Of a DNA stretch of 57,171 bases, positions 25,135 to 33,951 are shown one piece after another. The notes beneath the pieces were generated by a model. It was given only the letters and a program-made list of their open reading frames with translations, ran no database searches and was not told the origin of the DNA. Source of the DNA: an uncultured Halomonas sp. (lineage in GTDB: Bacteria; Pseudomonadota; Gammaproteobacteria; Pseudomonadales; Halomonadaceae); assembly GCF_947490095.1 (NCBI RefSeq), contig NZ_CANLFS010000021.1, positions 1 through 57,171 on the forward strand, read 5' to 3'. The number at the start of each line of letters is the position of its first letter. The stretch's first letter is position 1. Both the position numbers and the translations under genes were made by a program.

Positions 25135-27048
25135 CTAGCGCCGCCTCCGCTCGGAGGCACTGGGGATCGGATAGCGAAACTTCAGGAACTTCTGGGCGTT
25201 GCTCAACACCTGGAAGGCGTCTTTCAGGGTGTGACGGTCGCTGTCGCTGATACTTTCCGGCTCGATATTGTTGTCCGGCTCCCCCTCCGTCTGGATATCG
25301 ATCACCTGGTGATGGATGCGCGTCAGGGTCAAAAACTCCAGGGCGTGGCGCAGCTTCTCTTCGACCCCATCCGGCAGCAGCCGGGTGTGACCGATATCGC
25401 TCAGCCGCTCGAAGCTGTTCTGGGACCGTGAGCCACAGGCCAGGGCATGGACGCGTATCAGATCGGTCAGCGGTGCGGTGCCGCGCCGCTTGAGGTTGAT
25501 GGAGTTGTTGTGCTTGCCATCCTTCTCCATCACGAAGGTTCGGAAGAAGCCCAGTGGCGGGGTGCGATTGAGGGCATTGCGCGCCATGGCCGCCAGGAAC
25601 AGCTTGCTTTGGGGGGCCTGGGACGCCACCAGGTCCTGAAGCTGCTCGACGAAGGAGTTCTCGCCATAGACCGCATCCAGGTCGAAGAAGATCGAGCTAT
25701 GCAACAGCCGTTCGGGGGTCGGGTCCTGGATCCAGTCCCGGAAGTACCCCTTCCACACCGACAGCGGCTGCCGCCAGCGAGGGTTGGTGGCCATGATATC
25801 GCCGGTACAGTAGGCGTAACCACAGGCGGCGAGGCCATCACTGACCCGCTTGGCCAGCGCCAGGAAGTAGTCATCATGACGCTCGGGGTCGAAGTCGTCC
25901 GCGAGCACCAGGGCATTGTCCTGGTCGGTGACCAGGGTCTGTTCGTTGCGCGCCATGGAGCCCATGGCCATGTAGCAGTACTCCACCGGCGGCGGCCCGA
26001 GCTCCTCCTCGGCCAGCTCCAGCAGCCGGCGCGTGAAGCTGCGCGCGATGGTGGACAGTGCGCTGCCGATCATTCGCGAGTCGGCACCGTCCTCGACCAT
26101 GCGCACGAAGGTGCCCTTCACATCCGGCGCCAGCCTGGCCAACCCCTCGGCGCTGGACTGGCTGTAGATATTGCTGACCAGATAGAGGCTGGAATGGGTC
26201 TCGTAGCGAATGATGTCGGAGAGGTGCACGATACCCACCGGGCCGCGACGATGCATCACCGGCAGATGATGGATGTTGTTGCGCAGCATGGTGAGCATCG
26301 CCTCGTGTACCGATTCATCGGACTGAATCGCCACCAGCCACGGGCCCACCACGTCGCCGATCGGCGTATCCGGCGCCTGCCCCTTGGCCACCGCGCTGCG
26401 AAAATCACTGTCGGTAAGAATGCCGCTCACCTGCCAGGCGCGCTCTTCGCTATCGCGAAAGACATAGCGTGCCTTCTCTTCCGGGGTATCGAGGACCAGC
26501 ACCGCCGAGGCGCCGAACTCGGTGACCTGAGCGGCGGCTTCCTGCAGCGTGGTTGCCGCTTCCAGCATCAACGGATAGCGGGTGAGCAGCTTGCGCACCC
26601 GAGTCACCATCATGTCGTTCTGCTGCTTCTGATGCTTCACCGCGGTTTCCAGCCGCGGACGCTCCACCTCGACGAAGTCGGCGAATTGTTCATCTTCCTC
26701 ACACAGCCGCTGGAAGATGGCATCGGGAATGAAGTAGATCAGGGAGTCTTCCAGGGCACGCACGGGAAAGCGCACGCGCTGCCTTCGCAGCAGGCTGAAG
26801 TGGCCAAACATATCGCCTTCGCCGAGGCGGTCGTAGAGGTCGCCATTACGGCGGCGCACCTCGATGGCCCCACTGCGTACATAGCCCAGGACATCGATTT
26901 CTTGGTCGGAAACGAAGATATCGCTGTCGGCGCGATAGTAGGCCACCTCGACCTGGGCGGCGACCTCGTCGAGCAGTTCATCCGAAAAGGCCTCAAAGGG
27001 CGGGAAGCGCCCCATGTGCTGCCGAATCTCCAGCCATTCCACTTCCAT
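25135..27048 (-). CDS. cNMP-binding / CBS / DUF294 nucleotidyltransferase-like protein
   Basis: The 637-residue cytoplasmic protein has four parts: a cyclic-nucleotide-binding fold (about 10-130, with DRLGEGDMFGHFSLLRRQRVRFP), a CBS pair (about 155-285, ending HHLPVMHRRGPVGIVHLSDI), a DUF294 nucleotidyltransferase-like domain (GSMARNEQTLVTDQDNALVL, the GS...DxD pattern), and a DUF294 C-terminal helical domain (INLKRRGTAPLTDLIRVHAL). By analogy with GlnD-type enzymes it might transfer a nucleotide in response to a bound nucleotide. No target is known. It is transcribed with the exonuclease. Confidence 0.88.
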   Translation of the reverse strand: MEVEWLEIRQHMGRFPPFEAFSDELLDEVAAQVEVAYYRADSDIFVSDQEIDVLGYVRSGAIEVRRRNGDLYDRLGEGDMFGHFSLLRRQRVRFPVRALEDSLIYFIPDAIFQRLCEEDEQFADFVEVERPRLETAVKHQKQQNDMMVTRVRKLLTRYPLMLEAATTLQEAAAQVTEFGASAVLVLDTPEEKARYVFRDSEERAWQVSGILTDSDFRSAVAKGQAPDTPIGDVVGPWLVAIQSDESVHEAMLTMLRNNIHHLPVMHRRGPVGIVHLSDIIRYETHSSLYLVSNIYSQSSAEGLARLAPDVKGTFVRMVEDGADSRMIGSALSTIARSFTRRLLELAEEELGPPPVEYCYMAMGSMARNEQTLVTDQDNALVLADDFDPERHDDYFLALAKRVSDGLAACGYAYCTGDIMATNPRWRQPLSVWKGYFRDWIQDPTPERLLHSSIFFDLDAVYGENSFVEQLQDLVASQAPQSKLFLAAMARNALNRTPPLGFFRTFVMEKDGKHNNSINLKRRGTAPLTDLIRVHALACGSRSQNSFERLSDIGHTRLLPDGVEEKLRHALEFLTLTRIHHQVIDIQTEGEPDNNIEPESISDSDRHTLKDAFQVLSNAQKFLKFRYPIPSASERRRR

Positions 27049-27131
27049 GGACGTCTCCGCTAAGGTGCCGTTTTCGCCAAGTCTGGAAGCTTGTCGGGGC
27101 GCTGTAAAGCGTCTTCAAGGGCGCATGAAAA

Positions 27132-27151
27132 GGCCACCCCGGAGGGTGGCC
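27132..27151 (-). terminator. Intrinsic terminator of the DUF4168 gene
   Basis: On the minus strand GGCCACCC, TCCG, GGGTGGCC is followed by TTTT. It lies 40 bp after the DUF4168 stop codon. Confidence 0.85.
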
Positions 27152-27190
27152 AAGAATGCCGATGGGAGTCGGCAGGGAATCAGGCGAGTC

Positions 27191-27577
27191 TTATGACTGG
27201 GCCATTTCCTGAACACGCTGCATCAGTTCGGGATTCTGCTGGATGGCCTGGCCGATGGCGTTGAAGGTATCCACGTCGAGACCGCTGTCTTCCACCACGC
27301 TGACCATCTCTTCGTTGGCTTCCATACGCACCTCCTGCTGTGCCTCTTCGCCTTCGGCGGCCTGCAGGCGCTCGGTGTAGTCCTGGGACAGCACGGCGAT
27401 CTCCTGAGAGGCGTCGGCGAACTGCTGGAGCTGGGCATCGGAGAAGTCCTGAGCCGGCGCAGTGGCCTGGGCCTGACCGGCGGCATTGGCTGCGGAGTCC
27501 TCCTGGGCGTGGGCAGTGGCGGTTAGCAGGCCGGCACTGAGCAGGGCGGCGGAGAACAGGGCAGTCATGCGTTTCAT
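27191..27577 (-). CDS. DUF4168 exported protein
   Basis: The 128-residue protein has a signal peptide (MKRMTALFSAALLSAGLLT, cut near AHAQE). An Ala/Gln-rich linker follows, then the DUF4168 helical domain (FSDAQLQQFADASQEIAVLS ... FNAIGQAIQQNPELMQRVQ). It is periplasmic and of unknown function. I chose ATG at 27577, which has GGAGG upstream, and not the in-frame ATG 36 codons earlier. It is monocistronic with its own terminator. Confidence 0.85.
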   Translation of the reverse strand: MKRMTALFSAALLSAGLLTATAHAQEDSAANAAGQAQATAPAQDFSDAQLQQFADASQEIAVLSQDYTERLQAAEGEEAQQEVRMEANEEMVSVVEDSGLDVDTFNAIGQAIQQNPELMQRVQEMAQS

Positions 27578-27677
27578 AGATACCTCCAGGGGTACTGCAA
27601 TATGTATGTGCCTATCTGTGACGACCCACGACCGAGGGAGTTCAGATCGTTTTGTGTAGGAATGTAACAGCGCACCC

Positions 27678-27806
27678 TCATCCATAAGCCAGGTTGGGCA
27701 GCCAGGTCACCAGGGCCGGGAACAGGATCACCAGCAGCAGGCCCACCGCCTGCAGTGCCAGGAAGGGGAACGAGGCGCGAAATATCTGCGCCATTTCCTC
27801 CCGACG
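27678..27806 (-). pseudogene. 3' remnant of a TRAP transporter large permease (DctM)
   Basis: About 42 codons encode EEMAQIFRASFPFLALQAVG and LLLVILFPALVTWLPNLAYG before the stop. This matches the last membrane helix and the typical LP(N) ending of DctM/TeaC permeases. Upstream of about 27806 the resemblance ends, at the region before the DMT gene. No dctP or dctQ is nearby. I infer a gene lost by deletion, leaving only its tail. Confidence 0.7.
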
Positions 27807-27873
27807 CACAGAGGCTTGGCAATCCTGAAGTCGAGAGGCGAAAATGATTTTTCCCCAACGCAAGGATGCTCGA

Positions 27874-28797
27874 ATGTCAGCCATGCCCTCCCATCGCCTG
27901 TGGCTCGCCGCCATGCCGCTGCTGTTCGTGGCGCTATGGAGCACCGGTTTCATCGGCGCCAAGTTCGGCCTGCCCTACAGCGAGCCTTTCACCTTCCTGT
28001 TCATTCGCTCTGCCCTGACTCTGGTACTGCTGGCCCCCCTGGCCCACTGGCTCTCCGGCGAGTGGCCCCACGGCGCGCGGCTATGGGGGCATATCGCCGT
28101 CTCGGGGCTGCTGGTGCACGGGGCCTATCTGGGGGGCGTCTTCTACGGCATCTACCTGGGCATGCCGGCGGGGCTCGCCTCGCTGCTGGTGGGGCTGCAG
28201 CCGCTGCTCACGGCGGGTCTCGCCGGCCCCCTGCTGGGCGAGCGGCTGGCGCCGCGTCAGTGGCTGGGGTTGCTGCTGGGACTGGCCGGGGTCGTCCTGG
28301 TGCTGGGCGGCAAGCTCGACCCGGGCGACGGTCTCTTCCAGGGCTTCGGCCTGGGGGCACTGGGCGCCGTGCTGGTCGCGCTGCTGGGCATTACCGGCGG
28401 CACGCTCTATCAGAAGCGCTACTGCACCGGCATGCCACTGCTCTCGGGCACCGTGGTTCAGTACCTGGCCACGGTGGCGCTGTTCGGCCTGGGTGCGGCG
28501 CTCTTCGAGGAGCGCAGCGTGGTGTGGACGCCCACCTTCGCCCTGACCCTGGGGTGGTTGGTGCTGGTGCTCTCGATCAGCGCCATCCTGCTGCTGATGG
28601 CGCTGATCCAGCGCGGCGAGGCCTCCCGGGTCGCGAGCCTGTTCTACCTGGTGCCCCCGGTCACCGCCCTGCAGGCCTGGTGGCTGTTCGAGGAATCCCT
28701 GCCGCCCGCATCGCTGGCCGGCATGGCCATCGCCATCGCCGGCGTGGTGCTGGTGGTCAGGACGCCGCCGGCGAGAGCCGGCAGGCCGCGTACTTGA
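27874..28797 (+). CDS. EamA/DMT-superfamily transporter
   Basis: The 307-residue inner-membrane protein has about ten segments in two EamA repeats. The first begins LLFVALWSTGFIGAKFGLPY; the second contains LLGITGGTLYQKRYCTGMP. Family members often export amino acids or other metabolites. I chose ATG at 27874 rather than the ATG ten codons upstream, as the family begins close to the first helix. Its 3' end overlaps the 3' end of the convergent formate dehydrogenase gene by 41 bp. The remnant DctM gene lies just upstream on the other strand. Confidence 0.85.
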   Translation: MSAMPSHRLWLAAMPLLFVALWSTGFIGAKFGLPYSEPFTFLFIRSALTLVLLAPLAHWLSGEWPHGARLWGHIAVSGLLVHGAYLGGVFYGIYLGMPAGLASLLVGLQPLLTAGLAGPLLGERLAPRQWLGLLLGLAGVVLVLGGKLDPGDGLFQGFGLGALGAVLVALLGITGGTLYQKRYCTGMPLLSGTVVQYLATVALFGLGAALFEERSVVWTPTFALTLGWLVLVLSISAILLLMALIQRGEASRVASLFYLVPPVTALQAWWLFEESLPPASLAGMAIAIAGVVLVVRTPPARAGRPRT

Positions 28798-31600
28798 ACT
28801 CCGGTATCTTGCCGAAGGGGTCCAGCGCCGGGTTGGTCAGCAGGTTGGCCGCCGCCTCCACGAAGGCGAAGGGCACGAACACCATGCCTTCCGGCATGCC
28901 CGGGTCGGAGCGCGCCATCAGGGTGATCGTGCCTCGCCGGGTGGCGATGGTGATCGGCTCGCCCGGCGCCACACCCAGACGCCCCAGCTCGGCGGGCGCC
29001 AGGCTGGCCACGGCTTCCGGCTCCAGGTCATCGAGCACTCGGCTGCGCCGCGTCATGGCACCGGTGTGCCAGTGCTCCAGCAGCCGTCCGGTGGTCAGCA
29101 CCGTCGGGTAGTCGGCATCCACCGGCTCATCCGGTGGCAGCGGCCGAGTGGGCGAGAACGCCGCCCGGCCGCCGGCACGCGGGAAGGCGTCGCTGAACAC
29201 CACGTCCGCGCCCGGCACATCGTCGCCGGGACAGGGGTAGGTCACCGAGCCTTCCCTTTCGAGCCGCTCCCAGCTGATATGATCCAGGGAGTGCATGCCG
29301 TGTTTCATCTCGGCAAACACCTCCCGCGGGTGCTCGTAGTTCCAGCCCAGGCCGAAGCGCCGCGCCACCTCCTGGATGATCCACCAGTCGGGCCTCGCCT
29401 CTCCCGGCGGGGCCACGGCGGCACGCCCCAGCTGTACCTGGCGATTGGTGTTGGTGACGGTGCCATCCTTCTCCGCCCAGGCGGTGGCCGGCAGGATGAC
29501 ATCGGCGAACTGGGCGGTCTCCGTCACGAACAGGTCCTGCACCACCAGGTGCTCGAGGGCCCCCAGCGCCTGGCGGGCATGGTTGAGGTCCGGGTCGGAC
29601 ATCGCCGGGTTCTCGCCGAGGATATACATGCCCTTGATGGTGCCGGCCTGGATGGCATCCATGATCTCCACCACGGTGAGCCCCGGCTCGGGGTCAAGCT
29701 CGGTGTTCCACAGCTCCTCGAAGGCGGCGCGCAGCTGAGCGTCGCCCACCGGCTGGTAGTCAGGCAGTACCATGGGAATCAGGCCCGCATCCGAGGCCCC
29801 CTGGACGTTGTTCTGGCCACGCAGCGGATGCAGGCCGGTTCCCGGCCGCCCGGTCTGGCCGCAGGAAAGCGCCAGGGAAATCAGGCAGCGCGCGTTGTCG
29901 GTGCCATGGACATGCTGGGAGATCCCCATGCCCCAGAAGATCATCGCCGCGTCGGCGGTGGCGTAGGCACGCGCGATCTCACGGATGGTGGCGGCCTCCA
30001 CGCCGCACAGCGGCGACATGGCTTCGGGGGTCATGTCGACCACGCTCGTCGCCAGCGCCTCGAAGCCCTCGGTATGGGCATCGATATAGGCCCGGTCGTA
30101 AAGGCCCTCGGCGACGACCACGTTCAACATGGCGTTCAGCAGCGCCACGTCGCCGCCCGGCGAGAAACGCACGCTGCGCCAGGCATAGGCATCCAGCGCC
30201 TGGCCACGGGGGTCGAGGATGATCAGCCGGGTGCCGTTCCTGGCCGCCTGCTTGAAATAGGTGGCCGCCACCGGGTGGTTGACCGCCGGGTTGCAGCCGG
30301 TGAGGATCACCACATCGGCCTCGAGCGCCTGCATGAAGGAGGCGGTGACGGCGCCGGACCCCAGGCACTCCATCAAGGCGGCGACCGAGCTGGCATGGCA
30401 CAGCCGGGTGCAGTGGTCGACGTGGTTGGAGCCGAACCCGGTACGCACCAGCTTCTGGAACAGCCAGGCCTCTTCATTGGAGCACTTGGCGCTGCCGAAG
30501 CCGGCCAGCGCCTCGGGACCCAGGCTCGCCTTGAGTGCGGTGAGCCCCTCGGTGGCGAGGTCCAGCGCCTCCTCCCAGCTCGCCTCCCGGAAGTGGGTCA
30601 GGGGGTCGGCCGGGTCGAAATCGGGGTCGACCCTCTTGGCGACGCCCTCCCGGCGGATCAGCGGCCGGGTCAGTCGCGCCGAATGATTGGGGTAGTCGAA
30701 GCCGAAGCGGCCCTTGACGCAGAGCCGCCCCTGGTTGGAAGGGCCGTCACGCCCCTCGGCGAAGAGGATCTGCTCGTCCTTGACGTGGTAGGTCAGCTGA
30801 CAGCCCACCCCGCAGTAGGGGCAGACCGAGTCGACGCGGCGATCGGCCACGGCGGAGTCGCCGCGGCCCGCGTCGTCGACCAGGGTCGCCGACATCAGCG
30901 CCCCGGTGGGACAGGCCTGGACGCACTCGCCACAGGCCACACAGGTGCTCTCCCCCATGGGGTCATCGAAATCGAAGACGATCTTGGCCGCCGCGCCGCG
31001 ATGGGCCAGGCCGATCACGTCATTGCCCTGCACCTCACGACAGGCACGCACGCACAGGCCGCACTCGATGCAGGCGTCCAGGTTGACGTTCATCGCCGAG
31101 TGGCTGGCGTCATGCCCCCGGGCATGGGGCAGTGAGCTCGCCCGCTCGGCAACATGATGCACCGTTGGCGACGCCCGCTCGGCCCGGGCCGGCAGGCGCT
31201 CGCGCACCGCCGCGGCATCGATGGCAAGCCCGTCGGCCATGGCCCAGAGATGGCTCGACCGGTCGGGGCTTGCATCGCGTTCGGGCTGGTCGGCCAGCAG
31301 CAGCGCCAGCACCTCTTTCCGCGCCTCGCGGGCCCGCTCGGAGCCGGCGCTTTTCACCACCATGCCGGGGGCGGCCTGGCGGATACAGCTGGCGGCGAGC
31401 ACCCGCTCACCCTCTATCTCGACCATGCAGGCGCGGCAGTTGCCATCGGCACGATAGCCGGGGGCGTCCTTGAAGCACAGGTGGGGAATGGTCTCGCCGG
31501 CACGCTTGGCCACCTGCCAGAGGGTCTCGCCGGGCCAGGCGCTGACCTCGGTGCCGTCCAGGCTCAGGGTAAAGCGCTCCATTACATTCGGGTCACTCAT
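28757..31600 (-). CDS. fdsA: NAD-dependent formate dehydrogenase, catalytic alpha subunit
   Basis: This cytoplasmic molybdenum or tungsten enzyme oxidises formate to CO2. The 947-residue protein has an N-terminal 2Fe-2S domain (Cys 42, 55, 58, 72), a region with two 4Fe-4S clusters (CIECGLCVRAC at 177-187; CVACGECVQAC at 220-230), a further 4Fe-4S motif (Cys 260, 263, 267, 294) and the bis-MGD catalytic domain. The metal-ligand residue is Cys 401 in HCTRLCHASS, where E. coli FdhH has selenocysteine. It starts at ATG 31600, 10 bp after the beta-subunit gene. The accessory genes fdhD/fdsC and fdsD are not in the window. Confidence 0.93.
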   Translation of the reverse strand: MSDPNVMERFTLSLDGTEVSAWPGETLWQVAKRAGETIPHLCFKDAPGYRADGNCRACMVEIEGERVLAASCIRQAAPGMVVKSAGSERAREARKEVLALLLADQPERDASPDRSSHLWAMADGLAIDAAAVRERLPARAERASPTVHHVAERASSLPHARGHDASHSAMNVNLDACIECGLCVRACREVQGNDVIGLAHRGAAAKIVFDFDDPMGESTCVACGECVQACPTGALMSATLVDDAGRGDSAVADRRVDSVCPYCGVGCQLTYHVKDEQILFAEGRDGPSNQGRLCVKGRFGFDYPNHSARLTRPLIRREGVAKRVDPDFDPADPLTHFREASWEEALDLATEGLTALKASLGPEALAGFGSAKCSNEEAWLFQKLVRTGFGSNHVDHCTRLCHASSVAALMECLGSGAVTASFMQALEADVVILTGCNPAVNHPVAATYFKQAARNGTRLIILDPRGQALDAYAWRSVRFSPGGDVALLNAMLNVVVAEGLYDRAYIDAHTEGFEALATSVVDMTPEAMSPLCGVEAATIREIARAYATADAAMIFWGMGISQHVHGTDNARCLISLALSCGQTGRPGTGLHPLRGQNNVQGASDAGLIPMVLPDYQPVGDAQLRAAFEELWNTELDPEPGLTVVEIMDAIQAGTIKGMYILGENPAMSDPDLNHARQALGALEHLVVQDLFVTETAQFADVILPATAWAEKDGTVTNTNRQVQLGRAAVAPPGEARPDWWIIQEVARRFGLGWNYEHPREVFAEMKHGMHSLDHISWERLEREGSVTYPCPGDDVPGADVVFSDAFPRAGGRAAFSPTRPLPPDEPVDADYPTVLTTGRLLEHWHTGAMTRRSRVLDDLEPEAVASLAPAELGRLGVAPGEPITIATRRGTITLMARSDPGMPEGMVFVPFAFVEAAANLLTNPALDPFGKIPEFKYAACRLSPAAS

Positions 31601-31610
31601 CTCTGCCTCC

Positions 31611-33326
31611 TCACCCCTTGGCGATCAGGTTGCGGCCGGCAAGCTCGCCGCGGAAGTCACGCAGCAGGCTGATCACCGGGTTGGGCGCCGCCTGCCCCAG
31701 GCCACAGATGGACGCGTCCATCATCACCCGGGCGAGGCGTTCGAGCTGCGGAACATCCCAGCTGTCGCGTTCGAGCAGGGTGAGCATCTTCTCGGTTCCC
31801 ACTCGGCAGGGTGTGCACTGCCCGCAGGATTCATCGGCGAAGAAGGCCAGCAGGTTGGTGGCCAGGGCACGCAGGTCATCCTGGTCCGAGAACACGACGA
31901 TCGCCGCCGAGCCGATAAAGCAGCCGTGTTCCTGAAGGGTATCGAAATCCAGCGGTATATCCGCCTTGCTGGCGGGCAGAATGCCTCCGGAGGCACCGCC
32001 GGGCAGATAGCCCAGCAGGCGATGCCCCTCGGTCATGCCGCCGCAATATTCCTCCAGCAGCTCGCTCAGGGTGATGCCCGCCGGGGCCAGATGCACCCCG
32101 GGGCGCCTGACTCGCCCGGAGACCGAAAAGCTGCGCAGCCCACTCCGGCCGTGGCGGCCCTGGGCGGCGAACCACTCGGCCCCCTGCTCCCAGATTCGTG
32201 GGACCCAATAGACGGTCTCGACGTTGTTGACCAGGGTCGGACGGTCGAAGAGCCCCTTCTGGGCCACGAAGGGCGGACGATGGCGGGGCTTGCCGGGCTT
32301 GCCCTCCAGGGACTCGATCAGCGCCGATTCCTCGCCGCAGATATAGGCGCCGGCGCCGCGACGCAGCACGATATAGCCCGGCGCCACCAGTCCGGCGGTC
32401 TCCAGCTCCTCGATCGCCTCGGTCAACACCCGGTGCAGGCCGGGGTATTCGTCGCGTAGATAGATATAGAGCGCCTCGGCCTCCACCACCCAGGCGCCGA
32501 CCAGGGCCCCCTCCAGGAAGCGATGGGGCTCACGTTCGAGATAGACGCGGTCCTTGAGGGTACCGGGCTCGCCCTCGTCGGCGTTGACCACCGCATAGCG
32601 GGGGCCGGGCTCGGCGCGGACCGCCTGCCACTTCCGATACAACGGAAAGCCGGCGCCGCCCAGGCCACGCAGCCCGGCATGCTCGAACGCCTGGCTGAGC
32701 GACTCGACGCTCACCTCGCCGTCGCGGCAGGCACTCAGCAGACGATGGCCGCCGGCCTCGCGATAGTCGGCCAGGCGCTGCCAGAGGATCGTCTCGGGAT
32801 GGAAGTGACCGGTATCTACCACTGCCTCGACGCCCTCCACCGTGGCGTAGCGCACATGATGATGCCCCACCTCCACCACCGGGGCGCTGTCACAGCGCCC
32901 CATGCAGGGGGCCCGCACCACGCGCACGCTTGCGGGGTCGGCGCCGGCCTCCAGCTCGGCCTTCAGTCCCGCCGCGCCGGCCAGCTGGCAGGCGAGGGAG
33001 TCGCAGACCCGCACCGTCACCTCGGGCGGCGGTGCCTGGTCATCGTGGACCACGTCGAAGTGGGCATAGAAGGTCGCGGTCTCGTAGATGGCCGCCATGG
33101 GCAGGTTCATGTAGGCGGCCAGCGCCCGCAGCTCGGCCATGGCCAGATGCCCCTGGGCATCCTGAATGGCATGCAGGTGCTCGATCAACCGATCGCGACG
33201 CCGCAGGCTAGAATCACTGCGCTCGTCGCCCAGCAGGCTACGCAGCCCGGCAAGCGCCAACGGGGCCAGCTCCCGGCCGCGGGTTCTGCCGCGGCGACGC
33301 TTCGCTTGAGAGTTTTCCACGGTCAT
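31611..33326 (-). CDS. fdsB: Formate dehydrogenase fused gamma-beta subunit (NuoE-NuoF type)
   Basis: This subunit passes electrons from the alpha subunit to NAD+. The 571-residue chain combines a NuoE/FdsG-like part (about 20-175, 2Fe-2S ligands in CDSLACQL and APCMGRCDS) and a NuoF/FdsB-like part. The latter has the FMN/NAD fold (GLRGLGGAGFPLYRKW, NADEGEPGTLKDR, GAGAYICGEESALIES) and a C-terminal 4Fe-4S motif (ESCGQCTPCRVGTEKM ... CGLG). I chose ATG at 33326; a longer frame extends 38 codons but lacks family character. A fused gamma-beta subunit is known in some formate dehydrogenases, for example in methylotrophs. Confidence 0.92.
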   Translation of the reverse strand: MTVENSQAKRRRGRTRGRELAPLALAGLRSLLGDERSDSSLRRRDRLIEHLHAIQDAQGHLAMAELRALAAYMNLPMAAIYETATFYAHFDVVHDDQAPPPEVTVRVCDSLACQLAGAAGLKAELEAGADPASVRVVRAPCMGRCDSAPVVEVGHHHVRYATVEGVEAVVDTGHFHPETILWQRLADYREAGGHRLLSACRDGEVSVESLSQAFEHAGLRGLGGAGFPLYRKWQAVRAEPGPRYAVVNADEGEPGTLKDRVYLEREPHRFLEGALVGAWVVEAEALYIYLRDEYPGLHRVLTEAIEELETAGLVAPGYIVLRRGAGAYICGEESALIESLEGKPGKPRHRPPFVAQKGLFDRPTLVNNVETVYWVPRIWEQGAEWFAAQGRHGRSGLRSFSVSGRVRRPGVHLAPAGITLSELLEEYCGGMTEGHRLLGYLPGGASGGILPASKADIPLDFDTLQEHGCFIGSAAIVVFSDQDDLRALATNLLAFFADESCGQCTPCRVGTEKMLTLLERDSWDVPQLERLARVMMDASICGLGQAAPNPVISLLRDFRGELAGRNLIAKG

Positions 33327-33464
33327 AACGAGCTCATTGTCATGGTTGTTATGGGGCCTCGAGTATCGGTAGCTTCCCGCATCTCGGATGCCGGTGTGCA
33401 TCATCCCTATCATAGTGGCACTTGCCCCGGGCCTGGACAATCTCCGAGCAACGCCACTCCCCCA

Positions 33465-33848
33465 TCAGCTTGCTTCATCCATAGCGGCGTAGGCCACCAT
33501 CTCGACCAGCATCTCCTCGCGGGCGAAGCCCGAAACGATGATGGCCGCACGATTGGGATAGGGGGCTTTCACCACCTCGGCGTACAGCCGGTTGACCGTG
33601 GCAAGGTCTTCGCGCCGGGTCACATAGATTAGCACCTGAGTCAGGTTCTCGACGCCACCCCCGGCACATTCCAGGGTGTGCACCAGATTGTCCAGCGTCT
33701 GACGGGTCTGAGCTTCAATGCCGCCGCTGACGACCTCTCCTTGATCGTCGATCGGAATCTGGGCGGTGAACAGGATGCCATTGCCGACGGTTGCCCATGA
33801 CAGCGGGGCGCGGGAAGCGAACAGATCGGTGGTAACGGGCTGAACCAT
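33465..33848 (-). CDS. RidA-family (YjgF/YER057c/UK114) protein
   Basis: RidA proteins hydrolyse reactive enamines and imines to ketones and ammonia. The 127-residue product shows ILFTAQIPIDDQGEVVSGGI, TRQTLDNLVHTLECAGGG, and NRAAIIVSGFAREEMLVEMV near the end. The Arg that binds the substrate carboxylate in RidA (usually PxRxx) may correspond to the NRAA Arg. I chose ATG at 33848. It lies between the DUF3726 gene and the formate dehydrogenase on the same strand, suggesting an unstable imine intermediate in the same pathway. Confidence 0.88.
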   Translation of the reverse strand: MVQPVTTDLFASRAPLSWATVGNGILFTAQIPIDDQGEVVSGGIEAQTRQTLDNLVHTLECAGGGVENLTQVLIYVTRREDLATVNRLYAEVVKAPYPNRAAIIVSGFAREEMLVEMVAYAAMDEAS

Positions 33849-33951
33849 GCGTGTGTCCTTCTCTGGGGTGCTCTGGGTAGGTGGATAACGAGGCCCCGGC
33901 GCCCCTCGAGGGTGAACGCCGGGCCTGCTCGTCACTCAATGAATCGAGGGC

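Noticed and set aside
25447..27063. Plus-strand open frame of 538 codons opposite the DUF294 gene
   Set aside because: It is antisense to a gene with four recognisable domains and has low-complexity His/Gln/Arg-rich translation.
27574..27858. Minus-strand open frame of 94 codons upstream of the DUF4168 gene
   Set aside because: It lies in a different frame from the DctM remnant and has no family resemblance; it covers the promoter region.
29066..31135. Long plus-strand open frame (689 codons) opposite fdsA
   Set aside because: It is a shadow of the formate dehydrogenase gene, whose cofactor and cluster motifs are all on the minus strand.
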